A stretch of DNA of 64,000 nucleotides from Gambelia wislizenii (GCA_030847615.1 JAUMIR010000005.1:81750492-81814491); one strand, 5' to 3'; shown: positions 22,261 through 34,720, numbered from the stretch's first letter. Numbers and translations: made by a program. Notes: a model not told the origin generated them from the letters alone.

Positions 22261-23329
22261 CTCATGCCTAGACTCCACTTTTCTATCAAAGCTATGCTGT
22301 TTACATGTTCTTTCCATAAAATTGATGCAAATGTGACAGCCATGGCTATAACTACCTATCCCCATAGTCAGTGAGATAGGTAATTATTAGGGGCTGTTTG
22401 GAGATTTGACCTTTTTTTTTTTTTTTTTGACTACTGCTCCCAGAAGCCTAGCCAGAGATGATAATAGGCACTTTGGGTCCCATCTAGGGGAAAAGGCAGC
22501 ATATAAATGAAACAAACAAACAAATAAATAATAGAGATGTTGAGGTGCTGAAGTGCAAAACAGTAACTTTTCCAAGCCCTGCTGGTGATATAAGCTAATG
22601 TGTAGCCCACAGCCAAGATGATGTTAAGGAATTGGATTACAGCAAGGTAGCAAATGTCATGGGGGTTGCGTTAAAACCCAGGGACACTGGAGCTCTGCAT
22701 ATCATCACCATGCCTCCCTACCCCTGAATTTAAAAAACCCTTTAAAAATGGTTAAAATTAGAGATCAATTTCACAATGCTTTTTGTCCTTCACCAGTTGT
22801 TTTAAGTCCAGGAGAGACCTGATTGAAAAACGGCCTCTCCTGTGCACAACACAATCTGGCAAGAGGGACAGGGAAGTTGGTGAAATTGCACTCCATACCT
22901 TGGGAGCTTGTCAGCCCATTTTTAACAAATAAATAAATAAATAAATGTAAAAAACATTTTGAGGGAAGCTCTATGATCCAAACAATGGCATTTGGGGGCT
23001 GTATGTAGCCCAGGAGCTGTACTTTCCCCACCCCTAAATAAGAGCAAGTCAAATTTCACTCAAGCTATTGGGATGAGGGCTTTATCTCATCTGTTTCCTC
23101 TGCAAGCAGAGCTACCATGATTGTAATATTGCAGCCTATCTCTAAAATGGAAAAGAAATGAGAAGAAATCCTCATTGCAGTTTTTAGTGGATGCTAGGCT
23201 GCATTGATTTTGGGACCTGTGAGCCCTCTCTGAGGGCGTGAGGAATGGCGAACCAAATCTCAAACAGCTCTTGGCGTTTCTTATGTTCCACCATTCTGGC
23301 TCATCTTATTTGCAGATTATAATAATCTA
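22261..23329. other. No gene; simple repeats
   Basis: Contains a T-run (about 22410-22430), a SINE/LINE-tail-like phrase (GGCAGCATATAAATGAAACA near 22495) and (AAAT)n at 22926-22946. No gene recognised. Confidence 0.4.
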
Positions 23330-23548
23330 CAGTGGGCCCTCTAGATCTATGAGGGTTTGGTTCTGGGACCCCCACCCACTGATGACAAAAAGGTGGATTG
23401 CGTCCCATATTATTAAATGGCAGCGATGTATGTGTGAAAATTTCAGCATGTTCACGTTCACATCACTGCCATTTTAAGTATAGGATGTGATGATCTGTGG
23501 TCATTCAAAATGGCAGATCTGGAGCCCGTGGATAAGGAAGGTGTACTG
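23330..23548. mobile_element. Tigger-like MITE with TA TSD
   Basis: CAGTGGGCCCTCTAGATC at left and, inverted, CAGTACACCTTCCTTATCC at right, flanked by TA at 23328-23329 and 23549-23550. 219 bp, non-coding. Confidence 0.8.
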
Positions 23549-23550
23549 TA

Positions 23551-24911
23551 CATTACAAGAATCATGAAGTTCAGTCCTATGAATGCAATGGTTATGAGAG
23601 GTTTCTTTCATAGTAACCACACCCCAAATAGTTTGCCTTAGGCTTAAGTACTTTAGTTTGCATAGTCTTTAAAGGATGTGTAGAAAGATTTGTTCCCTTT
23701 ATAAAGGTATAGAAAATATATGCTTATTTACTATTTTACTAGTTATGGTGCTTCACACAACACAATTAACCATCTGTTGGTAGAGATATCATACATTTTA
23801 TCTGTGTCTGAAGGAAAATAAAGACAGATTTTTCCTTACAGAAATACCTTTTTATATCTTAGACATTGAAATAAAGAAAAGAATTGTACTCATTAAACAA
23901 TGTTTGTGAAATGTAACAGTAGGTATGTGGGTAAAATGTAGCATGGAGAATGAGGAAAGAAACTACTACGTACTATCTCACTGGAACTGTTGAAGGTATC
24001 TTGTATACTTCTTTCCAAACAGCTCTTTGTTTCCTGCTGGTCTGCTGCAAAATCTATTCATTATGACTCATTTGCAGAACACTCCAGCTCTAAAATAGAA
24101 ACTGTGCTTGTCTTATTTTGCTATGGAGAAAAACATAGCATGATGATTACCCAGAAGGACCACTAGCAACAGGAAGCTATAGCATATGACAGACATTTGG
24201 TTATGCTTGCATGGAAGACAGCTTTCCAGATAGAACCAATAAACAATATTAGTATCTTGAATCTGTAAATTATATTTTGTATTTATTATTGAGGAGGATT
24301 AAGTAGGACAGCCGCTGCCGCTACTCCTCTCTAGTTACGTTTTTAATATTATATATTTACACTATTTAAATATTGCCATTCAAATTTCAAGAGCAGCTGT
24401 GTAGTCAGGGACACATCTGTTGGACTATTGCACAGATAACCATCTGGTGCCTGGTTCTGCTTGATTGAATTCCAGCTGGAGGTTTTAAATTCATGCCCCC
24501 TCCCAACTGAAATAGTAGGGTGCATTTTATTCTATTAGAATCACTGCATTGGGTTTTCCCTCCCTCATTCAGAGTCACTTTAATATGAACAGCAAGCTCA
24601 TCTCTGTGTGGGTGGTGTTTTTTCATTGATTCTTGGTAAACCAACAGGAATAATATAAAAACAAAGTTCAGTAATCAAAATGGCTCTCAAAATTGTGCTC
24701 ATAGGAGCAAATATCATCCATTTTGTTGACATCAATGTATTGGCAATGAATTTAAGATAGAAATCAGCCAAAATGTTTTAAAATTCAATGACAATTAAGT
24801 CAAAATAAACCTGAAGCTTCACAAAACTAAAAATAATGACATATCATAACCAGCACTTTCCAAAAAATCTAATGGTCTCTATAGCTTAACAATGAACAAA
24901 ATACTTGGAAG
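23551..24911. other. No gene seen
   Basis: 1.35 kb of AT-rich DNA without a supported gene, RNA or repeat boundary. Confidence 0.45.
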
Positions 24912-24913
24912 TA

Positions 24914-25144
24914 CAGTTGTCCCTTCATATTAGCTGGGGTTTGGTTCCAGGACCCCCCATGGATACCAAACTCCATGAATACTCAAGTCCCATTATATGC
25001 AATGGCATAGCAAAATGATGTCCCTTTTATAAGATGGCAAAATCAAGGTTTGCTTTTTGGATTATTATTTTTTTAAAGAATATTTTCAAGCCTTGATTAC
25101 TTAAATCCAGGGATACAAAATCCATGGATATGGAGGGACAATTG
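24914..25144. mobile_element. Tigger-like MITE with TA TSD
   Basis: CAGTTGTCCCTTCATATTAG and, inverted, CAATTGTCCCTCCATATCC, with TA at 24912-24913 and 25145-25146. It includes GGTTTGGTTCCAGGACCCCC and CTCAAGTCCCATTATATG, the classic Tigger-MITE layout. It is an inverted relative of 13046-13286. Confidence 0.87.
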
Positions 25145-25146
25145 TA

Positions 25147-26052
25147 ATTTGATTTGCACCTGAATGCAACTTGTATACCTTCAGTAACCAAGTGCTGTAC
25201 ACCAACAATAACAGTAGCATGCTGTGTGACACAAGTGAGTTGCTTCACTTATCAGAGTTGCAATAGATCACTCTTAAATGGATCAAATTTGGGTCCTGCC
25301 CCAAATTTGGTTGGTTAGTTTAATACTGGAAGTGCAGCTCTGCTCCATACCAGATTGCTGTAGGGATGTTTCATGGCAAAAATGCAGAAGAAGAAAAAAA
25401 TGAAATAAGGAAAATACACCAATTTTTCATGTATCTCCTCCAATTCCTGTTGAGTTATGGCTGCCCTCCCTTCCCACCCTCACCCCCCCCCACTAACTAA
25501 CCTCTGTTTGGAATTTCCCTTTGAAATTCAGCCCTGCAATTTGGATAACAAAAAATTGTCAGATTTTGAGCTGTCTAGTTATGGTGCACTGTCCCAATGA
25601 GTTATTACTGTCACAGACAGGCAGAATTCTCTTTTTTAAATATAGATTTTCTAATAATTTTTCACTTTGGGTTCTCAGCCAAGCATATACATCAAACGCC
25701 TGAAACTTCAGCTCCTCCAATCCTGAGCAGTACTACCACCGCAATAGCAGATCAGCAGCAAGCAAAAAATAACCTGTCTCATCTCATTCACAGTACAATA
25801 ATTTTGTTTCTCTTCTGTCATAATTTGGAAAGATTTTGGTTTAAATACTTGTTATCTGGTTCTATTGCATTTTGCTCGTCAGCATGACAGACTGAATTTT
25901 AATTAACTACTGTATAACTTTAACAATGGTTCTTCTTTGGCCAGCTGAACTGCAATGTTTAATTTTTAATTTGAAATACAAAACAATCTAGCCATGAAAT
26001 ATCCAGTTAAACTTGCTAGAGTGTAGTAGGAACTCCATCAAAGAAATGAATC
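25147..26052. other. No gene seen
   Basis: 0.9 kb with no recognisable gene or repeat boundary. Confidence 0.4.
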
Positions 26053-26060
26053 ATCTAGCC

Positions 26061-26296
26061 CAGTGGTTCTCAACCTATGGGTCCCCAGATGTTGTTGGAC
26101 TACAGTTCCCAGGAGCCCTCTGAGGTCTCACCTTGACAGCCAGCTGGTCCTCCCAGTCATTAGTGAGGCTGTAGGATTGAACTCACAGCCTTACTAATGA
26201 TTGGGAGGACCACTGGGCTGTCAAGGTGAGACCTCAGAGGGCTCCTGGGAACTGTAGTCCAACAACATCTGGGGACCCACAGATTGAGAACCACTG
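26061..26296. mobile_element. hAT-type palindromic MITE with 8-bp TSD
   Basis: TIRs CAGTGGTTCTCAACCTATGG and, inverted, CAGTGGTTCTCAATCTGTGG. The two halves are nearly identical over about 100 bp (GTCCCCAGATGTTGTTGGAC, TGAGGTCTCACCTTGACAGC). Flanks are ATCTAGCC and ATCTAGTC: an 8-bp TSD with one difference, as expected for hAT. 236 bp, non-coding. Confidence 0.9.
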
Positions 26297-26304
26297 ATCT
26301 AGTC

Positions 26305-27784
26305 TGAGGTGGAGAAAGTGTTGCCTGCAGACCACATGTATCCTCCCAGGATCCCTTCCTCTCCCTAGTGTCCCATAGGGGATATAGGGACATTTACCCC
26401 ACATTTTTGCCACCCCCAGTCACTTTAGGCCCAGGGAGAACCAGAAGTTGATTTTGAAAAACGCCTCTCCTGGGCCTAAAATAGCACACATTGTTGTACT
26501 TGTTACATGTGAAACTGTCACCAAAAATAGTCAATCATATAAGTTTTCAGCTCATTCACTTGCCAGGAAAAAAAAAAAAGACCCATCAATTATGGTGCTC
26601 TGGTAGATGATGTCACTATTCCTCCCTTGACGAATGTACTCCATCATTCCCTGTCAACCATACAACTCATGTTATGCCCTGACAGTAACAACATCTGGAG
26701 TAGGGCTCTATTTTAGCACAATTTCCCAGTTGACATGAGAAAGGACTTTATCAGATGCAGCCTCTTTAAATGATGGCACCAAGATAGAAAAAAAGCCATA
26801 AAAGAGATAGGACAGTCACCCAGGGAGAAGAACTCAAGAGAATTTTGGGAAGCTGTGAATGATTAAATAGTTCAGGAGGTAATGTGTGACCTCATTGTGT
26901 ATCAATAAATTTCTACATGTTTCTTTTTTACAATTTTGTCAAGTAGTTCCTATTAAGTTTTGATAGAGAGTCTGGTCATGCTTACCACAGTGACCCCACT
27001 GAATAACACATCTACTGGTCCATCTAGGGATTACCTTGAGGCCCAAGTATCCAATCCAGGGAGAGATCTTGAGGGCAAAAGGTACAAGGAGAGTGACCAG
27101 AGCGCACAGATTTGGAACTATGGGACCAACCTGGAGAGGGATTCTGTCACAGACAGAGTGGGACATATCACTATTACTGGTGGATCTTTTTTTTTTTTTT
27201 GGAAAATGGAGGATAAATTCTTTAGGTACAATAAATATAATATTGCTTTGTTATCTTGATGTTTGTGTGTTTTAACTCAATCTTGTGCAAAGATAAATTC
27301 TCACACTTCTGTAGCTAATTTTCTGCTTTTGTAACTGTCATTATTGGTTAACTGGTTATGGTATTTATGTTAAGAAGCTGTTGGGTTGTAGGTTTTTTTT
27401 GAACCAGTTGTCCATTCAGCTTGATCCTGGGTTGGTGTGGAATGACCACTTTGTCATATTGTTTCCATTAGTCCTATATTATGTTGGTGAATTAAGCCCC
27501 TGCTGAAACTGTGAAACAAACTTTCAGTTCCTTGGTGTTTCTGGTATATCTGCCACATTAATATGATTTAGGTGAGGTGGCATATGTTCAGGTTTCTGGT
27601 GCTTATTGATCAGCTCTTTTGGAAATAGAAAGCTTTAAAGGCACCTGTGCATAATGTATTTAGAAAGTTTTGCAATTGCTGAGGCTCCTGGATTTTCTTT
27701 CCAGTTGTGCACAAGATATTCTTTACAGTTGTAAAATGAACTTTTAAAAGGATACTTTGAGAGTTGCACTAATGTTGATATTCA
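26305..27784. other. No gene; orphan MITE end
   Basis: About 1.5 kb without a gene. GGACTTTATCAGATG at 26743-26757 is an exact copy of the 17620 element's left TIR, with no partner end seen downstream. T-run at about 27187-27200. Confidence 0.4.
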
Positions 27785-28500
27785 TATGCAAGTCTGGAGT
27801 AATAAACACCTGAGGTGAAGCACAAAAATCAATGTGTATAGAGCCATTGTACTGTCTATTCTCCTTTACGGGTCTGAAACATGGGTCACCCATCGCCACC
27901 AGTTATGACTCCTCGAACGCTTTCATCAGCACTGTATACACACAATCATAAATATACACTGTACTGACTATGTGACAAATGTTGCTGTCCTTGAGCAAGC
28001 AGGGATCACCAGCACTGAGGCCATGATATTGAGAAAACAGCTGCACTGGGCAGGGCATGTTTCTAGGGTGGAGGACCATTGTCTCCCAAAAATAGTACTC
28101 TACAGTGAACTAGCCACAGGTCAGCGTAAGAGGGGTGCTCCAAAAAAAAAAAGAAAAAAAAGATACAAGGACTCCCTGAAACATCATCTCAGGCTTGGCC
28201 AAATTGATCACCAACAATGGTCCGCCCTGGCCTCATATTGGGAGGCATGGAGACGCACTATCCACAATGCTGCAGCCTTATTTGAGAACTCATGCCGAAC
28301 AAGTCTTGAAGAGTAACGACAACACAGAAAGAATCACAACCCAGAAACATCACCCAAGGAGACCTTCTGTTGTGCTTTCTGCAACCGGACTTGTTTATCC
28401 CAGATTGGCCTTTTTAGTCATCAGCGCACTTGCAGAACGTGCAGGATGAATCCTTCCTGAATCTTCGTTTGCAAAGAAAAGCCAGAGAGAGAGAGAGAGA
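27785..28500 (+). pseudogene. Non-LTR retrotransposon C-terminal domain with zinc-finger motif
   Basis: The reading begins near LLYGSETWVTHRHQ and continues in the frame at 27972 as TNVAVLEQAGITSTEAMILR, QLHWAGHVSRVEDHCLPK, RGAPKKK, YKDSLKHH and QWSALASYWEAWRR. In another frame it ends with CCAFCNRTC and IGLFSHQRTC, a C-x2-C...H-x-C zinc finger usual at the end of this LINE type. The reverse-transcriptase core is missing. The element ends in (GA)n near 28486-28500. An A-run at 28142-28160 shifts the frame. An inverted copy is at 32333-32790 and a 3' tail at 57401-57515. LINE clade not assigned. Confidence 0.75.
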
Positions 28501-28684
28501 TGGCCTATATCCAGCAAGCATACTGGTGGAGCAGAAGTACCCACCAAGGCATTTATACTATCATCAGAGGCAGCGGAGGCCACTCCCTAGTCCACACTTT
28601 CTCCCAGTGTGTTAGTGCAACCAGCCAGGGGACTTCCATATATGACAATTGGCTCACTGATCAGGTGCAGGAATGTTCCCAGTA

Positions 28685-29073
28685 GGGTTGCCAGGTTGGA
28701 TATGGGATGGAACTCCTGTAATTTTAATCCTTGAAAGATGATGGACGATGAGATACCATGAAGCTCCATTAAATGGGATGAAATTGCCTTTCCTCCCTTA
28801 CTTTCCAAATTCAAACTTTCATCTGCAGCTGTCTGCACCTGACATGGCTATTGTTTCCCCAGTGCAGAGCTGGGGAAGGAGTGCAGAGGAACACACAGCT
28901 CTGTTCTTGACATTACAACAAGATGGCAGTGGCTGAAAGTTCAGGCTTGGAAGGTGAGGGATGACAGATACCTTAGTCCCACTTGGCAGAGCTTTACAGT
29001 ATCATGTTCTGCTTCATGATCTGTTGAGGAATACAATTACAGGAGCCCTGTCCCATATCCAATCTGGCAACCC
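28685..29073. mobile_element. TA-flanked MITE with GGGTTGCCAG TIRs
   Basis: GGGTTGCCAGGTTGGATATG at left and, inverted, GGGTTGCCAGATTGGATATG at right. The TIR similarity runs for about 40 bp (to CTCCTGTAATT). TA lies on each side (28683-28684, 29074-29075). 389 bp. Superfamily uncertain: Tc1/mariner-like by TSD. Confidence 0.75.
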
Positions 29074-29116
29074 TAGTGCGTAGGCACAATCTGGCTGCTT
29101 TTGCTTACTTGTCAAA

Positions 29117-29118
29117 GC

Positions 29119-29162
<44 letters not shown>
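29117..29162. repeat. (AGC)n microsatellite
   Basis: About 15 AGC units with one AGT variant near the start. It gives poly-Ser and poly-Leu frames that are not taken as coding. Confidence 0.95.
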
Positions 29163-29163
<1 letters not shown>

Positions 29164-29659
29164 TTCAAGCTTGCTCCTTCTTTACCAGATATGCCAGGAA
29201 GAATGGATCTATACCTAGAACCTCCCCCTCTGCTGCTCTTGCGCACCAATTGTGATGACATTGAACAGGGAGGTACAAGATAGTGCCTTGCAAAATAACA
29301 TTCACAGTACATATACAGAGATAACTGATAGACCAGTGTGTATCACTAATAGGATCCTGGCCTATAATGCTTGACCTTACCATTCTTTGGAACTGACCCT
29401 ATCTTTTGAACCAGCTGTCCTTTGTAGGTGTGGCGTGGTCTGTCCTATTTGAGAAAAAGATTTAGATTTGTAGTTTTAGAGCCTCATTAATAATGATGCA
29501 CAACTGGCTAATATGATATATAATCTATCTGTTTTTGGCGAGGCCTATCACTGATAAGGGCCAGGCAAAAAAAGGGTGGCTTGGCTTAGGCCTTCCCTTC
29601 TACAGGGTATACCATTTCATAAACAAATTGAACACAGGCTGCCTTAAGTTTGTAACAGT

Positions 29660-29965
29660 GGAGATTATCAGACGCGTTGAAAAACCACAAGAGCAACACA
29701 CAAGAATGACATTACTATCCCATGAATGGGAGCCAGTTTCAGACACCGTCATTGTTGTGTGCTGCTTCTGTGCTGCAGCTGTGGGTAAGGCATCACTTTT
29801 CATTGATGGAACACCCCAGTCAATTGAAAGTGATGGCTTATTCACGGCTGCAGCACAGAAGCAGCACACAACAATGACAATGTCTGAAAACAGGCTCCGT
29901 TCATGGGACAGTAATGTTGTCCTCACGTGTGCTCTTGTGGTTTTTCAATGTGTCTGATAATCTCC
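29660..29965. mobile_element. Fold-back Harbinger-type MITE (TCAGAYG group), 306 bp
   Basis: The arms are near-perfect inverted copies for well over 100 bp: GGAGATTATCAGACGCGTTG against GGAGATTATCAGACACATTG, then AAAAACCACAAGAGCA, and in the centre GTGTGCTGCTTCTGTGCTGC. Flanks AGT and AAT, a 3-bp TSD with one difference. The TIR is the same as in 54641-55223 and 55959-57206, and the length equals that of 63344-63649. The two overlapping open frames are a by-product of the palindrome. Confidence 0.8.
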
Positions 29966-30836
29966 AATGAAACATCCTTTATTGTTTAAAAGTAGCAGTG
30001 AAAGTGATAAGGACTGCTTTTGGTCATGCTTCCAGCTATTGAAAAATAGCTAATGGTGCATGTAAGTGGTAATAAGAACCACTCACTATAGTTGTTCTTC
30101 TTTGCACCCTGATCAATACTTATTGAATGATTTTGATGCCTTAACACATTTCTCTAAATTGTAAGACTGTAAAAAAAAAACTGGGATAGAAAATTATACT
30201 TAATAGACGGTGCATAATGAGGTGGTCGCTGGTCTCTTTTCTGGAAAGTTATATATTGTTGATTTATTTGGTTATGAATTTATTATGGATTGAACTTCAT
30301 TATCCCTTCTGTATGGATTCATTTGCCAGTTTTCTTTTCTCTTTGCCTCCATATGGAAGCAAGGCTATTTTTAAAAACCTGGATTGCTGAGGGGGGAAAA
30401 GACAGAACAAAAGCCATCTCATCTTCGTCTAGACTGCAAGCTGTCTTGCAGAAGATCCAAATGGGCTGTCTTCTCTTGCCATCATAAAAATGAGAGCATG
30501 CTCATGGTAAATCTATGTGGTTAAAGAATAATATTATAAATGCAGAATCTCTACTGCTATGATCTGTCCATCTGTCTAAGCAAGCACCAAGCACATTTTC
30601 TGCCTGCCTGAGATGATTGTTGATGCATATTTCAATGAACTAGATTTTCTCAAAGCCACATTTTAAAAACCCTTCTGCAAGCAATCAGTTTTGACCTCTG
30701 GCAAGAAAATCTATCCTTCTCTTGGTAGCCTGTTGGGTAGGAAGGAAGACATAAAGGAAGTGCTAGAAAATGTGGGGAGAGAAAGAGAAGATGTGGTACT
30801 GCTTACTTTGGGTTTTGGTCCAATGGTGGCTCATAG
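29966..30836. other. No gene seen
   Basis: 0.87 kb with no recognised feature. Confidence 0.4.
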
Positions 30837-30972
30837 CTCCGATGTCAGTGGTATGGCTTAATCCACTCTGGTTTTAGTCTAGACTCTACAGGACCTCTCC
30901 AAGATGCTGAAATCTATTCTTTTAAAGTTCAGACTAAAAACCAGAGCAGAGTCAGCACCCCACTGACATCAG
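30837..30972. repeat. Short inverted repeat, likely MITE
   Basis: CGATGTCAGTGGTATGGCTT...CACTCTGGTTTTAGTCT is mirrored by AGACTAAAAACCAGAGCAGA...CCACTGACATCAGG. Arms of about 45 bp with several differences; no TSD identified. Confidence 0.5.
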
Positions 30973-31176
30973 GATTACCAACCAACAATATTTTTGCTGT
31001 TTTGGCTTCAGTTGGGGTCCTTGACTTGTTACACAGAGTGGCTATGGTCCATAACAGGACAAAATGTTTCCCTGTTTTAGGGATTTTCAGGTATGGGAGT
31101 ATAGGAATGATAGTCTGCATGTCTATTCTTGGTACATGAGAAACCTGTGGGATCTGTGCTGTAGAAAAACTAACTT

Positions 31177-31401
31177 GGGATGCATTCACATCACACAATT
31201 ATAATGGTATTAATCCACTTTAACTGCTATGGGTTCATTTTAAGGAATCCTGGGCTTTGTAGTTTGCTGTTGCAGAGGAGCACTCTGGCTGAGAGTTCTA
31301 AATATCCCTCCCTAAACTGCCAATCCCGAGATTCCATGGAAAGTTGCCATACCAGTTACAGTGGAATGTAGCACTGTAATTGTGTAGTGTGAATGGGCCC
31401 C
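31177..31401. mobile_element. Diverged Harbinger-type MITE (20316/37115 family)
   Basis: Imperfect ends GGGATGCATTCACATCACAC and, inverted, GGGGCCCATTCACACTACAC. The interior keeps GGAATCCTGGGCTTTGTAGT, TTTGCTGTTGCAGAGGAGCA and GCTGAGAGTTCTAAATAT in family order. No clear TSD. Confidence 0.65.
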
Positions 31402-32332
31402 AGATGCCATGATTAGCACATGATCCTCTACCATTGTTGCTCCCACCATCCAGAGACAGGGTTCCCCTGATCCTTCTGGCACCTCCCTATCTATAGAGAG
31501 AGCGCACAAGCCATCATGATTAGTAGCCATTCATAGCCTTACCTATCTAATTCCCTTTCAGAACTAAGTCGGTGGCCATCACCCCATCTCAAGAAAGTTA
31601 ATTCTGTCATTTACCTGTTAAAGACTTTCCTGAATTTCCCACCATTCAGCTTCATTGGCATCTAGCATTATGAACCGAGGAGGAAATGAGGTAGAGAAAG
31701 GGTCTTCTACCCACTATCTCTATATCATACATACTTTAAATAAACATGCTAGCAGAAGTACTGCCTTAGGTAAGACATCTTTGACTTCTACCTTGCAGCA
31801 CTGCTCAGTTTTACCCCATCAATATGTATATGAAACAAACATTTTTTTGCTCCATTGAGATTTCAAATGATGCCTGCAGCTGAGATACAGTACATGTAAA
31901 CTGTCTTTTATGCATTTGTGAATAATGAGAGGTGGATTATATTGCTCATTATGTAAAATATTTTTATCTGTTCTCCTAACAACACATTTTGGAAGATATT
32001 CTTGAGACAACCTTTTAGTGGATATTAGTATGGAGAAAATAAATAATATAGCATATATACAGGTAATACATGTTGCACCTACTAGATGTTAGATACAAAT
32101 TAATTACAAATATGATGTTCAGAGTGCTGGGAATCATCTGTGCTAAAACATATCTCAGAGTGATTATACAATATGTTTGTGGTTAAAAGTGGAATTTAGC
32201 AAATTCATGTTGCTGACTGACTGGCATAACTTCCCATTTAAGAGTAAACTGCATTTGCTATTCTATTGCTCATTCATCCCATTTGGAAAGATCTTTTCAG
32301 AACTCCTCACAATCCCATTTTGTTTCTTTATC
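31402..32332. other. No gene seen
   Basis: 0.93 kb without recognised genes or repeat ends. Confidence 0.4.
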
Positions 32333-32790
32333 TCTCTCTCTCTCTCTCTCTCTGGCTTTTCTTTGCAAACAAAGATTCAGGAAGGACTCATCCTGTGCTT
32401 TCTGCAAGCGCGCTGATGACTAAAAAGGCCAATCTGAGATAAACAAGTCCAGTTGCAGAAAGCACAGCAGAAGGTCTCCTTGTGTGATGTTTCTGGGTTG
32501 TGATTCTTTCTGTGTTGTCATTTCTCTTCAAGACTTGTTCGGCGTGAGTTCTCAAATAAGGCTGCAGCATTGTGGATAGTGTGTCTCCATGTCTCCCGAT
32601 GTGAGGCCATGGTGGACCATTGTTGGTGATCAATTTGGCCAAGCCTGAGATGTTGTTTCAGGGACTCCTTGTATCACTTTTTTTGGAACGCCCCTCTTAC
32701 GCTGACCTGTGGTGAGTTCACTGTAGAGTACTATTTTTGGGAGGCTTTGATCCTCCATCCTAGAAACCTGCCCTGCCCAGCGCAGCTGTG
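32333..32790 (-). pseudogene. Inverted copy of the zinc-finger LINE C-terminus
   Basis: On the minus strand this matches 28040-28500 closely: CAGCTGCGCTGGGCAGGGCA, then GCCAAATTGATCACCAACAA, CATGGAGACACACTATCCAC, then the cysteine/histidine end (CTGCAACTGGACTTGTTTAT). It terminates at a (CT)n tract (32333-32352), the complement of the (GA)n tail of the other copy. Decayed frames, no reverse-transcriptase core. Confidence 0.75.
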
Positions 32791-34199
32791 GTTTCTTTAT
32801 CACACCTTGGGAAAATGTGGTTTCCTCAGCAACTCTGGTTACCTCACTTCTTGTCTCTCCTGATAATTTATGAAGAAGTTAAAAAGCACCAGTCCCATTA
32901 CAGAGCCTACTTGGCAGTTAGCTATCTTGGGAACAGTTTCAAGGATCAACAAATCTGACAATTTCATTTCCTTCCACTTTCTTTTTTTAAAATCCCATGA
33001 AGAAAATGTCTAATTTCTATAAGTTCTTATAAAAAACAAAATTTTCAACCATCTGCTTGGACCACATTTAGTAGTTAGTTATTCCTAGTATGTAAAAGAT
33101 CTGTTATACAATGGGCCCTTGGTATCCACAGGGGTTTGAAGGGCTCAGTCTGAGAGTTTTGCTTTTTAAAAACCTCAAGTTCTCTTAATTGAATTTATAA
33201 AGAAATTTGAAAATTTTGTAAATACAAGCAAAATTATCATCAATCCCTACCAACAGCATATCTGCCATACAGCATCATATGTGATAAAATTGGCATCCCT
33301 TAGGCTTCATGCTTTGGTAGTCAGAAAAGAAAGGAAAACATGGAAAGAATAAATAACAGTGAGGCATAAGTACCCGTTTTCCAGAAGAATTTCTTTTGCT
33401 GATTAATGAAACTGTCAGAAATGGTTTTACTGCACCTTGATTAAATTGTAAGAGAACTTCTCATGTGACCAAATAAAACTACTTTTCAGGTTGTCCCTGT
33501 CTTATGTTTGCCGCATGAAATCATTGAGATTAAAATGCCTGTTTTTCTTGGTTAAACAAATATCTAATTTGCCCCTTCTCTCCAGGGTGTGTGTGTGTTT
33601 CTGTATGTAGTTTTTGTGTCTATGTGATTTACCTTAGCAGGATTAAGAATTCTGACTTCACCATTTATGTAGACCAGAAGAACATTCCTAATGACGTTGC
33701 TGTCTAGACTTGATTAGGTAATTCAGTTGCTGCAGACTTTTGTGAAAAATTGTGGCCAATAAAGCCTTCAAAGCAGGCATCTTAGAATCTCAAATTGCTA
33801 TATATTTGGCTTCGCACTTTGGACAAAACAGATAAGCAAGAAGCAATAAAAATAGTACAACTGTGAAGTTGGCACAAATATTAGAAACGATCCTTAAAAT
33901 GATTTCACTACAGAAACAACAGCAGCATCTAATTTTCCTTTATCTTGTGCAGACCAGCTCTTGATACCTGAAGATTGCCTCAGCCATAGGAAAGATGAGT
34001 TTCTGTGGTTAATTATGCTGTTAACCGCCCCCCCATAAAGGTTGTCTATTTCAGTTTTTTTGAGGGGGAGGGTTGTTTTCTCTATATCATAGATATATGC
34101 TGTATTCTGCACCTGGGCCCTAATATAGCAGCAAGCTTTAATGGAGGACGTTTCTTGGCGGTCATGTCCATTGGAGAGGAACAAAACTCTTATCAGCTT
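32791..34199. other. No gene; fragment of Tigger-like end
   Basis: Mostly unassigned AT-rich DNA. At about 33110-33140, ACAATGGGCCCTTGGTATCC resembles the left end of a Tigger-like MITE without a matching right end. Confidence 0.4.
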
Positions 34200-34720
34200 A
34201 GAAATATAGCAAGTTTGAGACTTGCTTCTTGCAGAGATACCAAGATCTTAATTTGTGCTTTTTTGACACCCTGGTTAAATTGCTGTAATTCTCTGCTTGC
34301 AGATTTCATTCAGTCCTCTCTTCAGGAAACAATAATATGTACAATAAGGCCACCACTGCGAATTTAAACATGCACAATAGCTGGCCACTGTATGTTTCAG
34401 CACAGAGATCTTTGCACTGGCTGCCAATTAAATACAAGATCGATTTTAAGATCCAGGGGACATGTTTTAAAACTCCACATGTATCCAAATGAGTTTTTAG
34501 TTCCCTATGGCTGAGGCCCAATTTTTACTCAAGTGTAAAAGTGGTGGGCTTTGATTTGTGCAGGGCTATGATTATAAATCAGTGTGTGGCATTGTTTCTC
34601 CCATAGCTTTGGAATGCACTTTGCCAGCAGAGATGTGGAATGTCAGACCTGTGATTGACTTGAGGTCAAGACTGAAGAGGGTTGTCACCAGCTGATTAAG
34701 CTGTGTCAGGACATATTTAA
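34200..34720 (+). pseudogene. Very decayed L2-like LINE fragment
   Basis: Traces only: a PWLNCCNSLL-like block near 34275 (compare HLDYCNLLL), then SLHWLPIKYKIDFKI near 34415, then a GLR/WNALC-like end. Many frameshifts. Confidence 0.45.

Noticed and set aside
27981..28316. Host protein gene
   Set aside because: The GHVSRVED...LPK and WR blocks are those of a LINE C-terminus, with an inverted second copy nearby.
29535..29957. 140-aa plus and 108-aa minus open frames
   Set aside because: They mirror each other because the DNA is a palindrome (fold-back MITE); no protein similarity recognised.
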